Source: an uncultured bacterium (GTDB lineage Bacteria > Planctomycetota > UBA1135 > GCA-002686595). Taken from it: a stretch of DNA of 40,435 bases. The notes under the pieces are model-generated. The model was not told the DNA's origin and made no database searches. It saw only the letters and a program-made list of their open reading frames with translations. The number at the start of each line of letters is the position of its first letter. The stretch's first letter is position 1. The stretch covers positions 1 through 40,435 of the forward strand of contig CALJGV010000034.1 of NCBI GenBank assembly GCA_938075305.1. Direction: 5' to 3'. Of the stretch, positions 1 to 7,588 are shown one piece after another. The position numbers and the translations under genes are program-made.

Positions 1-2656
1 CCTCGTCCTCGGTGCGCTGGTCGATGGGGCCGGTGGAGCGGACGGCGCTGGAGAAGAAGAGGGCGTTGAGGAGGAGGCGGCGGGTGCCGTACCAGACGCC
101 GCGGAAGCAGGGGTCGTCCACCATGGCGGTGACGGTGCCGCCGCCCATGCGGCGGACGCGGACGGCGGGGGTGCCGGCGATCTTCGCGACGTTGGGCTCG
201 CTGGCGAAGCCGGAGACCAGGGGCTCCGCCGTGTAGCGCAGCGGCGTGGCGAAGGGGTCGGGGCCATCGGGGAGGACGCCCTCGAAGTTGCGGAAGACCG
301 GGACGGTGTCCCGGTCGAAGCCGTAGCCCAGGGGGTGGGTGCGGTCGATGCGGGCCTCGAAGATGGTGCCGGCGATGCGCTGCTCGGCGCGGCGGGCCTC
401 GTACTCGCCGTAGGGGATGTCGCCGGGCTCGGCCTCGTCGTCCTCATCGTGGCCGTCGCCGTGGTCGTGATCTTCCTCGGCGGTGACCATGAGGCTCTCG
501 GCGGCCCAGACGGCGGAGCGCTTGGTGGCGATGACGTGGCCGCCGTCGCGGACCCAGGCGCCGAGCTGGTCGGCCTCCTTCTCGCCCCAGCCGCCCGTGG
601 CGCCGTTGACGAGGATGACGTGGGTGTAGTCCGAGAGGTCCAGGCGGCCCAGCCGGGCGCGGTCCACGGTGCTGACGGAGAGGCCCACCCGCGTGTCCAG
701 GTCGTGCCAGACCTCGCCCGCCTCGTAGGCGGCGACGCCCGAGCCGATGAGGAGCAGGGGCTTCGGCTCGCGCAGGACGCTGAAGGAGCCGCTGCCGAGG
801 TCCGGGCCCACGTCGGTCAGGCCGGTGGCGATGGGGATCAGCTCGAGGCCGTACTCGCGGGCGTCCAGGAGCGCCGCGGTGATCGCCTCGGTGGAGAGCT
901 CCTGGGGGCCCATGGGCACCAGGATGGCGCCGGGGTCCAGGGTGACCCGGCGGCCAGCGGACTGGCCGGCGATGGTGACCTCCTTCGTGAGGACGCTGGT
1001 GCGGATCCCCAGGGACTGCAGGTGCGCGAGGCCCGCGGCGGCGCCGGAGTCGTGCCACTGGAAGGCGTAGGCGGTGACCTCCCCGTCGGACCACAGCTCG
1101 CGGTCGGGACCGTCTCGCATGGGGTCGGCGACCTCGCCCACCAGGTCGCCGCTCCACTGCGCCATGGGTACCGCCTCGTGGCGCACGTCGAAGCTGAGGG
1201 GGAAGGTCCAGGAGGACACGTCGTAGAACGTGTTGTCGTCCCAGGAGGTGCGGGTCTCGAACAGGGCCCGCACCAGCTTCGCCTGGGGCTGGTCCGAGGG
1301 GATCACGTAGGACTCGCCCGCGGGGAAGCCCTCCAGGTCCTCGGCCAGGTCGTGCACGGCGATCCCGTGGCGCTGGATCCGGTCCACCATCTCGTTCAGG
1401 CGATATCGGTCACGGTCGGTGACCACGTAGCCACCCACGTCGCCCTCCCGGGCCTCGGTCCGGGCGTCGCGGAAGAACTCCCGCTGGTAGGCGCCGAGCT
1501 TGACCCGCATGCGGTCGGCCGCCTCGAGGGTCGTGAGGGAGGTCGTGAACTGGTTGCGGATCGTGAAGGGGAAGGTGAGCTCGCCGCGCTTCGTGCTCAT
1601 CAGGTGCCCGCGGGAGCTGGCCTGCTCGAACAGGATCCCGATGGCGCCCTGGAGGTCGGGGTAGGTGGAGCCCTTGCCGTAGTAGAAGTCGTCGAAGCGC
1701 TCCTCGGTGAAGTACAGGCTCCCCATGGCGTCCAGCGCCGCGGCGTGGAACGTCGCGATCTCGCCGGTCAGCTGCTGGTTGCGCTCGGGGGTCAGGGGAT
1801 TGCGGCGGCTGGGGATCCCCGGCTGGAAGAAGTACGTCGAGTCGCTCCCCATCTCGTGGTAGTCGGTGAGCACCGTGGGCATCCAGCGGTGGAAGGCCGC
1901 CACGCGCCCGCGGGACTCGGGGTGGGTGAGCAGCAGCCAGTCCCGGTTCAGGTCGAACCAGTAGTGGTTCGTACGCCCGCCCGGCCAGGCCTCGTTGTGC
2001 TCACGGGAGGCGGGGTCGCCCACCAGCTGCCGACCCCGGTGCATGTTCGCCCAGTGGGCGAAGCGCGCGCCGCCGTCAGGGTTCACGCAGGGATCGACGA
2101 GGACCACCGTGCGCTCCAGGTAGGCGTCAAAGTCCGCGCCGCTGGCGGCGGCGAGGTGATAGAGCAGGAGCAGGCTGGCGTTGGACGCGCTCGACTCGTT
2201 GCCGTGCACCCCGTAGCCCATCCAGACCACCGAGGGGCCGTCGTAGTCGGCGGCGCCCGTGAGGACCGCCGAGCGGTGGGCGGCGCGGATCTCCTCGATG
2301 CGCGCGAGGTTCGCCGGCGAGCTGATGGTGGCCAGGAGGGTGGGCCGGGCCTCGTGGGTCTGGCCCGTCTGCTCCAGGGTCACGCGCGGGGACTTCTCCG
2401 CCACCACCTCGAACCAGCGCACCAGCTGGTCGTGGCGCACGTGCCAGGTCCCCACGGGCCAGCCGAGGACCGACTCGGGGCGCGGGAAGGCGGGGTCGTA
2501 GGCCTGGCCCGTGGGCAGGTAGGTCTCGAGCGTCGGCGGCCAGAGCGTCTCGTGCTCCAGGGCGCCGCCCTGGGCGGCCTCGGCGCGGGGCGCGGCGAGC
2601 ATGAGGACGGCGGTGCAGGCGAGGAGGCTACGTCGGATCAGGGAGAGCGCGGTCAT
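1..2656 (-). CDS. M14 family zinc carboxypeptidase, secreted (3' end outside window)
   Basis: Secreted zinc carboxypeptidase of the long (about 850-900 residue) M14 type found in planctomycetes and Bacteroidota; it should remove C-terminal residues from peptides outside the cytoplasm. The frame is open for 885 codons from the ATG at 2654-2656 to the window edge, and no stop is seen, so the C-terminus is missing, probably by only a few residues. Residues 1-24 form a signal peptide ending in an Ala-rich cleavage region. The metal site reads H151-G-N-E154, followed by an NPDGG stretch near 192, the third ligand H267 in YHEMG, and the catalytic glutamate E344 in LFEQASSRG. A His/Asp/Glu-rich loop lies near residues 727-742. 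It is last in a minus-strand run after ccoP (115 bp gap containing a structured inverted repeat). The M14 assignment is firm; the substrate is unknown. Confidence 0.9.
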   Translation of the reverse strand, partial: MTALSLIRRSLLACTAVLMLAAPRAEAAQGGALEHETLWPPTLETYLPTGQAYDPAFPRPESVLGWPVGTWHVRHDQLVRWFEVVAEKSPRVTLEQTGQTHEARPTLLATISSPANLARIEEIRAAHRSAVLTGAADYDGPSVVWMGYGVHGNESSASNASLLLLYHLAAASGADFDAYLERTVVLVDPCVNPDGGARFAHWANMHRGRQLVGDPASREHNEAWPGGRTNHYWFDLNRDWLLLTHPESRGRVAAFHRWMPTVLTDYHEMGSDSTYFFQPGIPSRRNPLTPERNQQLTGEIATFHAAALDAMGSLYFTEERFDDFYYGKGSTYPDLQGAIGILFEQASSRGHLMSTKRGELTFPFTIRNQFTTSLTTLEAADRMRVKLGAYQREFFRDARTEAREGDVGGYVVTDRDRYRLNEMVDRIQRHGIAVHDLAEDLEGFPAGESYVIPSDQPQAKLVRALFETRTSWDDNTFYDVSSWTFPLSFDVRHEAVPMAQWSGDLVGEVADPMRDGPDRELWSDGEVTAYAFQWHDSGAAAGLAHLQSLGIRTSVLTKEVTIAGQSAGRRVTLDPGAILVPMGPQELSTEAITAALLDAREYGLELIPIATGLTDVGPDLGSGSFSVLREPKPLLLIGSGVAAYEAGEVWHDLDTRVGLSVSTVDRARLGRLDLSDYTHVILVNGATGGWGEKEADQLGAWVRDGGHVIATKRSAVWAAESLMVTAEEDHDHGDGHDEDDEAEPGDIPYGEYEARRAEQRIAGTIFEARIDRTHPLGYGFDRDTVPVFRNFEGVLPDGPDPFATPLRYTAEPLVSGFASEPNVAKIAGTPAVRVRRMGGGTVTAMVDDPCFRGVWYGTRRLLLNALFFSSAVRSTGPIDQRTEDE

Positions 2657-2687
2657 GCAGAGAGTGTGCACGACGGGCCCGGATCTC

Positions 2688-2750
2688 GAACAGGGTCGGC
2701 CCCGCTTCTGGGGCCCGGGCGCACGCGCCGACCCCGGGGACGGCCTGTTC
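2688..2750. other. Nested inverted repeats between ccoP and the M14 gene
   Basis: GAACAGG (2688-2694) is matched by CCTGTTC (2744-2750). Inside it, GGCCCC (2698-2703) and GGGGCC (2710-2715) form a hairpin with a 6-nt loop, and GTCGGC (2695-2700) could alternatively pair with GCCGAC (2727-2732). There is no T-run, so it is not a textbook intrinsic terminator. It could attenuate or process the ccoP-M14 transcript. The sequence pairing is seen; the role is inferred. Confidence 0.35.
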
Positions 2751-2771
2751 GGATGACCCGGTCAGCGGCGT

Positions 2772-3365
2772 TCAGTCGGCGCCGCCGGGAAACCAGGGGG
2801 CGATGACCTCCCCGTCGGCTTCCTTGCCCTCCAGAAAGCCCCCACGCAGGGAGGCGGCGTAGGCGGACACCAGCACGATCTCGTTCATGCTGAGCTGATC
2901 CTTCCAGGCCGGCATGCCCGCGGCGATGGAGCCGCCGATGACGGTTTCCGCCACGTCGGTGAGCTCGCGCACCCGGATGTAGTGGTCGTCGGTCAGGTTC
3001 GGACCGGAGACGCCGGCGCCCTCGCTGCCGTGGCAGGACACGCAGTTGGCCGTGAAGATGGCCTGGCCCACCCGCAGCCAGCGAGCCTTCTTCGGGTCCG
3101 TCATGAACGCGCCAAGGGTGCCGGCGGTCGGGGTCAGGTTGCCGATCTCCGCGAACTGGGCCTGCAGCTCCGCGGTGACGGCGCGGTCGTAGCTCGCCGC
3201 GGGGTCGGTGAGGTCGGGACGGATCACCGTGAGGAACAGGGAGCCAAAGGCGAGCACGGCGGAGATCAGCGCGGCCACGGACCACCAGCCGGGGAGGGGG
3301 TGGTCCCCCTCCTCGATCCCGTGCGCCGCGGCGCGGCGATGGGCGTGCTGGTCAGAGTCAGGCAT
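2772..3365 (-). CDS. ccoP: CcoP-like mono-haem cytochrome c, cbb3-type oxidase subunit III
   Basis: Membrane-anchored c-type cytochrome of the cbb3 oxidase CcoP/FixP family, 197 residues. The FixP_N signature is clear (HGIEEGDHPLPGWW, residues 15-28), followed by one membrane helix (about 28-48) and one cytochrome c domain with C108-V-S-C111-H112 and a distal ligand Met in AAGMPAW (M151). Classical CcoP is about 300 residues with two haem c domains, so this version lacks one haem domain. I start at the ATG at 3363-3365; an in-frame TTG two codons earlier (3371) is less likely. It lies 56 bp downstream of the ccoN-ccoO fusion on the same strand and is surely its partner. It probably passes electrons between a soluble or membrane donor and CcoO. 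Function in oxygen reduction is doubtful because of the state of the adjacent CcoN. Confidence 0.88.
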   Translation of the reverse strand: MPDSDQHAHRRAAAHGIEEGDHPLPGWWSVAALISAVLAFGSLFLTVIRPDLTDPAASYDRAVTAELQAQFAEIGNLTPTAGTLGAFMTDPKKARWLRVGQAIFTANCVSCHGSEGAGVSGPNLTDDHYIRVRELTDVAETVIGGSIAAGMPAWKDQLSMNEIVLVSAYAASLRGGFLEGKEADGEVIAPWFPGGAD

Positions 3366-3421
3366 GGTCAAGAGCTTGGGCGGCGAGGCGCGGAGGTCAA
3401 CCGGGGCGGATGGCCGCGGGG

Positions 3422-5662
3422 TCAGGGCTGCTCGCCAGCGGCGGGGTCAGCGGGCGCCTCGGAAGGGGGGAGCCCGAGCTGCTGGAGGTAGGCCACCAGC
3501 GCGATGGCGTCGGAGCCCTCGAGGTCGACGGGGGCTCCGGCGCCCGGGCGCACAAGGGTGGCGCCGTTCTGGGCCTCGAACTCCGCGGTGAGGGCGGCGG
3601 CCTGGGCCGCGGCGTCCTCGGCGGCGACGGAGGGGAGCTTCCGGTGACCGGAACGGTGGACGAGGCGCGGGAGGTCGCGGGCCCGCTCGATGAGGTGCCG
3701 GTACGAGGGCATCGCCGAGCCGGGCGAGACGGCGCGGGGGTCGTCGAGGTGCAGGACCTGCCAGCGGGTGGAGCGGCGGCCGCCCTCGCGGGCGAGGTCC
3801 GGGCCCACGCGGCGGGCGCCCCACAGGGCCGGGCCGCGCTCCACGGGCTCCTCCGGCGCGCTGATGGCGCCGTAGCGCTTGGTGTCCGCGAGCAAGGGGC
3901 GCACGGCCTGGGTGTGGCACGTGGCGCAGCCCTCGCGCTCGTACACCGAGCGGCCATAGGCCTCCAGGGGAGAGAGCGCGGCCCTGGCGCCGGGCTCCGC
4001 GCGCAGCAAGGGGCCGAGCTGGACCGCCGCCACGGCGCCCGCCGCCAGGACGATCCACCCGGCGAGCCGGACGGGCTGGCGCTCGAGGCGGCGGTGCCAC
4101 CAGAGGGTGCAGAACACCTGGAGGCTCCGGCCCCAGTCGAGGACCGCGCCGGCGGGGGGCGCGGGGGCCTCCTCGGCGGCCAGCAGGGGCCCAAGCGGCG
4201 GCTCGGTCACCGGGGCAGCGGGGTAGGCGGAGGGCCGCGCGGCCCAGGTGCGGAGGAGGTTCCAGGCACCCACCAGGGCGCCGGCGAGGAACAGCCCCAG
4301 CCCCGCGACGTGCAGGACGCGGTGCCCCTCGACGCGGGTCACCGCCTCGGTGAACTCGGGGTGCAGGAGGTGTCCCTCCGGCGACAGCGCGCCGAGCACC
4401 CCGGCCTGGGCGGCGCCGCTGAAGCGCAGGGCGGCGGCGGAGGTGAGGACGCCGAGGGTCGCGAGCCAGAAGTGGGCGCGGGCGAGGGCGGGGGAGTGCA
4501 GCGGAGCGTGGAGGATCCGCGGCGCGATCCAATAGGAGCCGGCGAACACCACGAACGCGCCCCATCCAAGCAGGAGCAGCTCCTGGTGCCCCTCCATCCA
4601 GTCGGTCGAGCCCACCGCCGCGCTCACGCGGCGCAGGGCGAGCACGGGGTCCTCGATGGCGGCGACGGCGAAGAAGCACAGGGCCGCCACCAGGAACGGG
4701 CGGGCCGGCTCGCGCGAGGCCTCACCCGACCCCCCGTCACGCAGGGTGGCGGCGAGGTTGAACACGCCGCTGGCGGACGGCACCCAGACCAGGAAGGCGA
4801 AGGCGAGGGCGAGGGCGGAGAGCCAGCCGGGCGCGGGGGTCAGGTGCAGATGGCGCGGCGCGACCCAGAGCTGGATCAGCAGCAGCGACCACAGGTGCAC
4901 GATGGCCATGCGGTAGGAGTGCAGGGGCGCGGCGGCGAGGCGGGGCGCGAGGTCGTAGGCCACCCCGAACAGGCCGATGACCACGAGGGCGCCCGCGCCG
5001 TTGCGCACGTACCACCATTGCAGGGCGGCGTCGGCGGCTCCGGCGAGGGGCGGGCTCCCCAGGATCGGGTCGGGGAAGGACGCGAGGGCCGCCGCGACCT
5101 GGAGGCCGCCGAAGAGCAGGGTGGCCGCGAGGTAGAACCAGAGCGACGCGTACATGTAGCGCTGCCGCCGCCGGGTCAGCGTCACCAGGAGCTGGACGCC
5201 GAACATGGCCCACAGGCCCGCCAGGGCGAGGTCCACCCGGGGCTCGGCGGGGGAGAGGAGCCGGGGCTCCAGGGCCCCGCCCGCAACCGACCATGCAGCC
5301 CAGCCCAGCGCGAGCTGCCAGCCCCAGAGGTGGAGCTTGCCCAGGGCAGGGAGCGCCATGGGCGCGCAGCACAGGCGCTGGGTGGAGTGGTGCACGAGGG
5401 CGAAGAACCCGTTCCCGAGGAACCCGAGGAGGACCAGCATCTCCGCCAGGGGCCGCAGGCGACCGAAGCCGAGGGCCGGGCGGCCGTCCGCCAATTCCGG
5501 GTGCAGCAGGCTCCAACCGGCGAGGGCGGCGAGGGCCAGGGAGGCGAGGCCCCAGGCCCAGCAGGCCGCCAGGAAGCGGCGTGTCGGCCCGTCGTTGAGC
5601 CAGGGCCCGGTGGAGCCCGCGGGGCGGGCCTCGTCGGTGGCTTGGCTGGGGGCGGCGGTCAT
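3422..5662 (-). CDS. ccoNO: CcoN-CcoO fusion with a CcoN half lacking canonical haem/CuB ligands
   Basis: A 746-residue fusion. Residues about 25-475 align along their whole length with CcoN, the cbb3 oxidase catalytic subunit (FGRLRPL at 66-72, QWWY at 215-218, SYR-AIVH at 249-256, TDW-EGH at 353-359, ARAHFWLATLG). Residues about 505-735 are CcoO, with one helix (532-550), haem c motif C579-A-T-C582-H583, the RP-x4-T-x-RYG block and ligand M651. Against Pseudomonas stutzeri CcoN numbering (from memory), the ligand positions read: H60 is A73, H207 is R220, Tyr251 is Q264, H257 is R270, H258 is kept (H271), H345 is kept (H359), H347 is E361. Both haem b ligands, two of three CuB ligands and the cross-linked Tyr are therefore gone, while the c-haem site is intact. 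H91-H92, where CcoN usually has two tyrosines, might bind a haem instead. The frame is undisturbed, so this is not a decayed gene. Oxygen reduction by the known mechanism looks impossible; the real role is unknown. Confidence 0.88.
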   Translation of the reverse strand: MTAAPSQATDEARPAGSTGPWLNDGPTRRFLAACWAWGLASLALAALAGWSLLHPELADGRPALGFGRLRPLAEMLVLLGFLGNGFFALVHHSTQRLCCAPMALPALGKLHLWGWQLALGWAAWSVAGGALEPRLLSPAEPRVDLALAGLWAMFGVQLLVTLTRRRQRYMYASLWFYLAATLLFGGLQVAAALASFPDPILGSPPLAGAADAALQWWYVRNGAGALVVIGLFGVAYDLAPRLAAAPLHSYRMAIVHLWSLLLIQLWVAPRHLHLTPAPGWLSALALAFAFLVWVPSASGVFNLAATLRDGGSGEASREPARPFLVAALCFFAVAAIEDPVLALRRVSAAVGSTDWMEGHQELLLLGWGAFVVFAGSYWIAPRILHAPLHSPALARAHFWLATLGVLTSAAALRFSGAAQAGVLGALSPEGHLLHPEFTEAVTRVEGHRVLHVAGLGLFLAGALVGAWNLLRTWAARPSAYPAAPVTEPPLGPLLAAEEAPAPPAGAVLDWGRSLQVFCTLWWHRRLERQPVRLAGWIVLAAGAVAAVQLGPLLRAEPGARAALSPLEAYGRSVYEREGCATCHTQAVRPLLADTKRYGAISAPEEPVERGPALWGARRVGPDLAREGGRRSTRWQVLHLDDPRAVSPGSAMPSYRHLIERARDLPRLVHRSGHRKLPSVAAEDAAAQAAALTAEFEAQNGATLVRPGAGAPVDLEGSDAIALVAYLQQLGLPPSEAPADPAAGEQP

Positions 5663-5775
5663 GGGGGAAGGGCGCCGGATGGCAGAGACCGGCGGAGCCT
5701 CAGCCTAGCGATCCCGGGACCGCAGCGGAACGGAGGCGGGGCGCGGGTGCCCGCCGGGTTTCGGAACGAGCCGGC

Positions 5776-6993
5776 TCAGGCGCCCGCGCTGCGGAGCTCC
5801 TCGGCCAGGCGGCCGAGGAAGAGGCCCACGTCGGTGACGACGCCGACGGTCTGGGAGGAGCCGCGGTCGCTGAGCTTGGTGACGACGGCGGGGTTGATGT
5901 CAACGCACACGACGCGCACCCAGGAGGGCAGCATGTTCCCGACCCCGATGGAGTGCAGCATGGTGCTCAGCATCAGGACCATGCCCGCGTCCTTGAGCTG
6001 GTGGGCGTAGGCCTCCTGGGCCTCGATCAGGTCCATGAGGGTGTCCGGGAGCGGGCCGTCGTCGCGGATCGAGCCGGCCAGCACCACGTCCACGTCGTGC
6101 TCCACGCAGGCGTGCATGATGCCGCTCTTGAGCACGCCCGTGCGCACGGCCTCGGGGATCGAGCCCGCGTGGTTGATGCGGTTGATGGCCCGCATGTGGT
6201 TCTTGTGCCCCTCCTCCACGGGCTTGCCCGTGCCGAGGCTCACGCCCAGGGAGGTCCCGAAGAAGCTGTTCTCGATGTCGTGGACGGCGAGGGCGTTGCC
6301 CGAGAGGATCGCGTCCACCCAGCCGCCCTCGATCAGGCTGCGGAAGGGGTTGATGCCGTCGGTGTGGATCACGACCGGGCCGGCGACGAAGATGATCCGC
6401 TTGCCCTCCTCGCGGGTGCGGCGCATCTGCCGGGCGACGCGCTTGACGCTTGTCTCCACGCTGCGCTCCGAGCTGATGTCGTTGCTCATGAAGGCGAAGG
6501 TCGCCCGCTCGCCGACGGTCTGCTCCAGGTTGACCCGGACGCCCGAGACGCCGCACACCACCAGGTCGCCCGCCCGCACGTCCCGGAGCTTGCGGCACAG
6601 GGGCTCGCCGTTCTCCAGGACGATGACCGCGTCCATACGCTGGGCGCCGACCGTGCGCCACACGCCGTCCAGGCGCACCTCGGTCCGGTGGTTGGTGGTG
6701 GAGTAGAAGTCCTCGGGCACGCACATATCGCGCTCGATGGGCACGAGCCGCGCGTCCCGCGCCGACGCCACCGCGCAGCCGAACGAGAGCGTGGCCTCGA
6801 TCGTCTCCCGCAGGGTGGCCTCGTCCTCCGCGGTGATCTTCATCTCGATCTCCGACTCGTCCGCGTGGGTGGTGCCCACTTCGAAGCGCAGGATCTCGTA
6901 GGAGGCGCCGTGCTCGAGGATCTGGTCGAAGATCCGCTCGAGGACGTGGGTGTCGATCAGGTGACCCTTTGCGCTGACGGTCTCGTGGAGCAT
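5776..6993 (-). CDS. LOR/SDH bifunctional-enzyme domain protein (TIGR00300 family; ornithine cyclodeaminase-like)
   Basis: 405-residue cytosolic protein of the TIGR00300 / LOR-SDH conserved-domain family. Archaeal members, and the C-terminal part of cyanobacterial AgrE/ArgZ, act as NAD-dependent ornithine cyclodeaminases (ornithine to proline plus ammonia). The start is the ATG at 6991-6993, because the family N-terminus (MLHETVSAKGHLIDT, with the 'GHLIDT' block) begins there. The longer frame to 7107 would overlap the upstream JAMM gene and adds unrelated low-complexity residues. Visible family features are the N-terminal alpha/beta domain, the central FVAGPVVIHTDGINPF block, and the HKNHMRAINRINHAGSI block before the C-terminal nucleotide-binding half ending in DINPAVVTKLSDRGSSQT. 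It sits 37 bp after the JAMM gene and 113 bp before the ccoNO fusion. Assignment to the family is strong; the exact reaction is inferred from characterised relatives. Confidence 0.87.
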   Translation of the reverse strand: MLHETVSAKGHLIDTHVLERIFDQILEHGASYEILRFEVGTTHADESEIEMKITAEDEATLRETIEATLSFGCAVASARDARLVPIERDMCVPEDFYSTTNHRTEVRLDGVWRTVGAQRMDAVIVLENGEPLCRKLRDVRAGDLVVCGVSGVRVNLEQTVGERATFAFMSNDISSERSVETSVKRVARQMRRTREEGKRIIFVAGPVVIHTDGINPFRSLIEGGWVDAILSGNALAVHDIENSFFGTSLGVSLGTGKPVEEGHKNHMRAINRINHAGSIPEAVRTGVLKSGIMHACVEHDVDVVLAGSIRDDGPLPDTLMDLIEAQEAYAHQLKDAGMVLMLSTMLHSIGVGNMLPSWVRVVCVDINPAVVTKLSDRGSSQTVGVVTDVGLFLGRLAEELRSAGA

Positions 6994-7030
6994 GGGGCGT
7001 GGAGTCTCGGTCGTCGGGTCCGCGGGGGCC

Positions 7031-7555
7031 CTAGGCCTCGAGCGGACCCTGGGAGGAGAACCATCGTGCCAAGGAGCCCCCGGGACCGTGAGCGCTTGCC
7101 GGCGCATCCTTGCTGGCCTCGAGGGACGGGTCCATGAAGACCTTTGACTCCTCGAGTTCTCCGTCCACCGTGTCCCAGGCCTTGAGGTCGGTCAGGACCC
7201 CGTCATCGACCCGGGCGATGAGCTGGGTCCAGCCTGGCTGGCTCCCCTCGGCGTCGAGCCGGCTCGGACTGGCCGGCTGATCCGGGTGACTGTGCCAGAC
7301 ACCGAGGATCTCGAGCCCGTCGGCGTCCGTGTGCTCCGCCTGACGCATCAGGTGTACGGGATCGAGGAAGAAGCGGTCGGGCTCCTCGGCCAGGTTCTTC
7401 CCGATGGTGAGGCGGCGCACCTGTCGCTCTCCGCGGACCACCTCGCCCAGCAGGACCCCGCAGGCCTCCCTGGGTGCGGTCTGGACGGAGGCTCGGGTGA
7501 GGCGGATCACATGGGCTGGGGCCAGGACGAGGGGGGCTTGGGCGAGCAGGGACAT
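7031..7555 (-). CDS. Mov34/MPN/PAD-1 (JAMM) zinc metalloprotease, stand-alone
   Basis: 174-residue cytosolic JAMM/M67-type metallopeptidase. The complete catalytic signature is present: E30 in REACGVLLG, then H88-S-H90-P with S98 and D101 (HSHPDQPASPSRLD), matching E...HxHPx(7)SxxD. Bacterial relatives (Mec-type) cleave a ubiquitin-like sulfur carrier from cysteine or process other isopeptide or peptide bonds. No ThiS/MoaD/ubiquitin-like gene, E1-like gene or cysteine synthase is in this window, so the substrate cannot be read from context. It lies between the dipeptidase gene (33 bp upstream) and the LOR/SDH gene (37 bp downstream) on the same strand, suggesting one transcript. The C-terminal 40 residues are low complexity (Gly/Ser/Ala-rich) and probably disordered. 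Confidence 0.85.
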   Translation of the reverse strand: MSLLAQAPLVLAPAHVIRLTRASVQTAPREACGVLLGEVVRGERQVRRLTIGKNLAEEPDRFFLDPVHLMRQAEHTDADGLEILGVWHSHPDQPASPSRLDAEGSQPGWTQLIARVDDGVLTDLKAWDTVDGELEESKVFMDPSLEASKDAPASAHGPGGSLARWFSSQGPLEA

Positions 7556-7588
7556 GGGTGCGAGAGGGGTGGGAAGGTCGAGCTTACT

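Noticed and set aside
335..2806. 823-codon open frame on the plus strand
   Set aside because: It is antisense to the M14 carboxypeptidase, has Gly/Val/Ala/Asp-rich low-complexity content and no domain; a by-product of high GC.
3422..5662. Pseudogene or sequencing error as an explanation for the missing CcoN ligands
   Set aside because: The reading frame is intact over 746 codons, the non-ligand signature residues are kept, and each lost ligand needs a separate specific change. The same gene keeps a perfect c-haem site.
3410..6010. 866-codon open frame on the plus strand
   Set aside because: Antisense of the ccoNO fusion and the end of the LOR/SDH gene; no recognisable domain.
6994..7107. 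N-terminal extension of the LOR/SDH protein
   Set aside because: Overlaps the JAMM gene and does not match the family start, which begins at the ATG at 6993.
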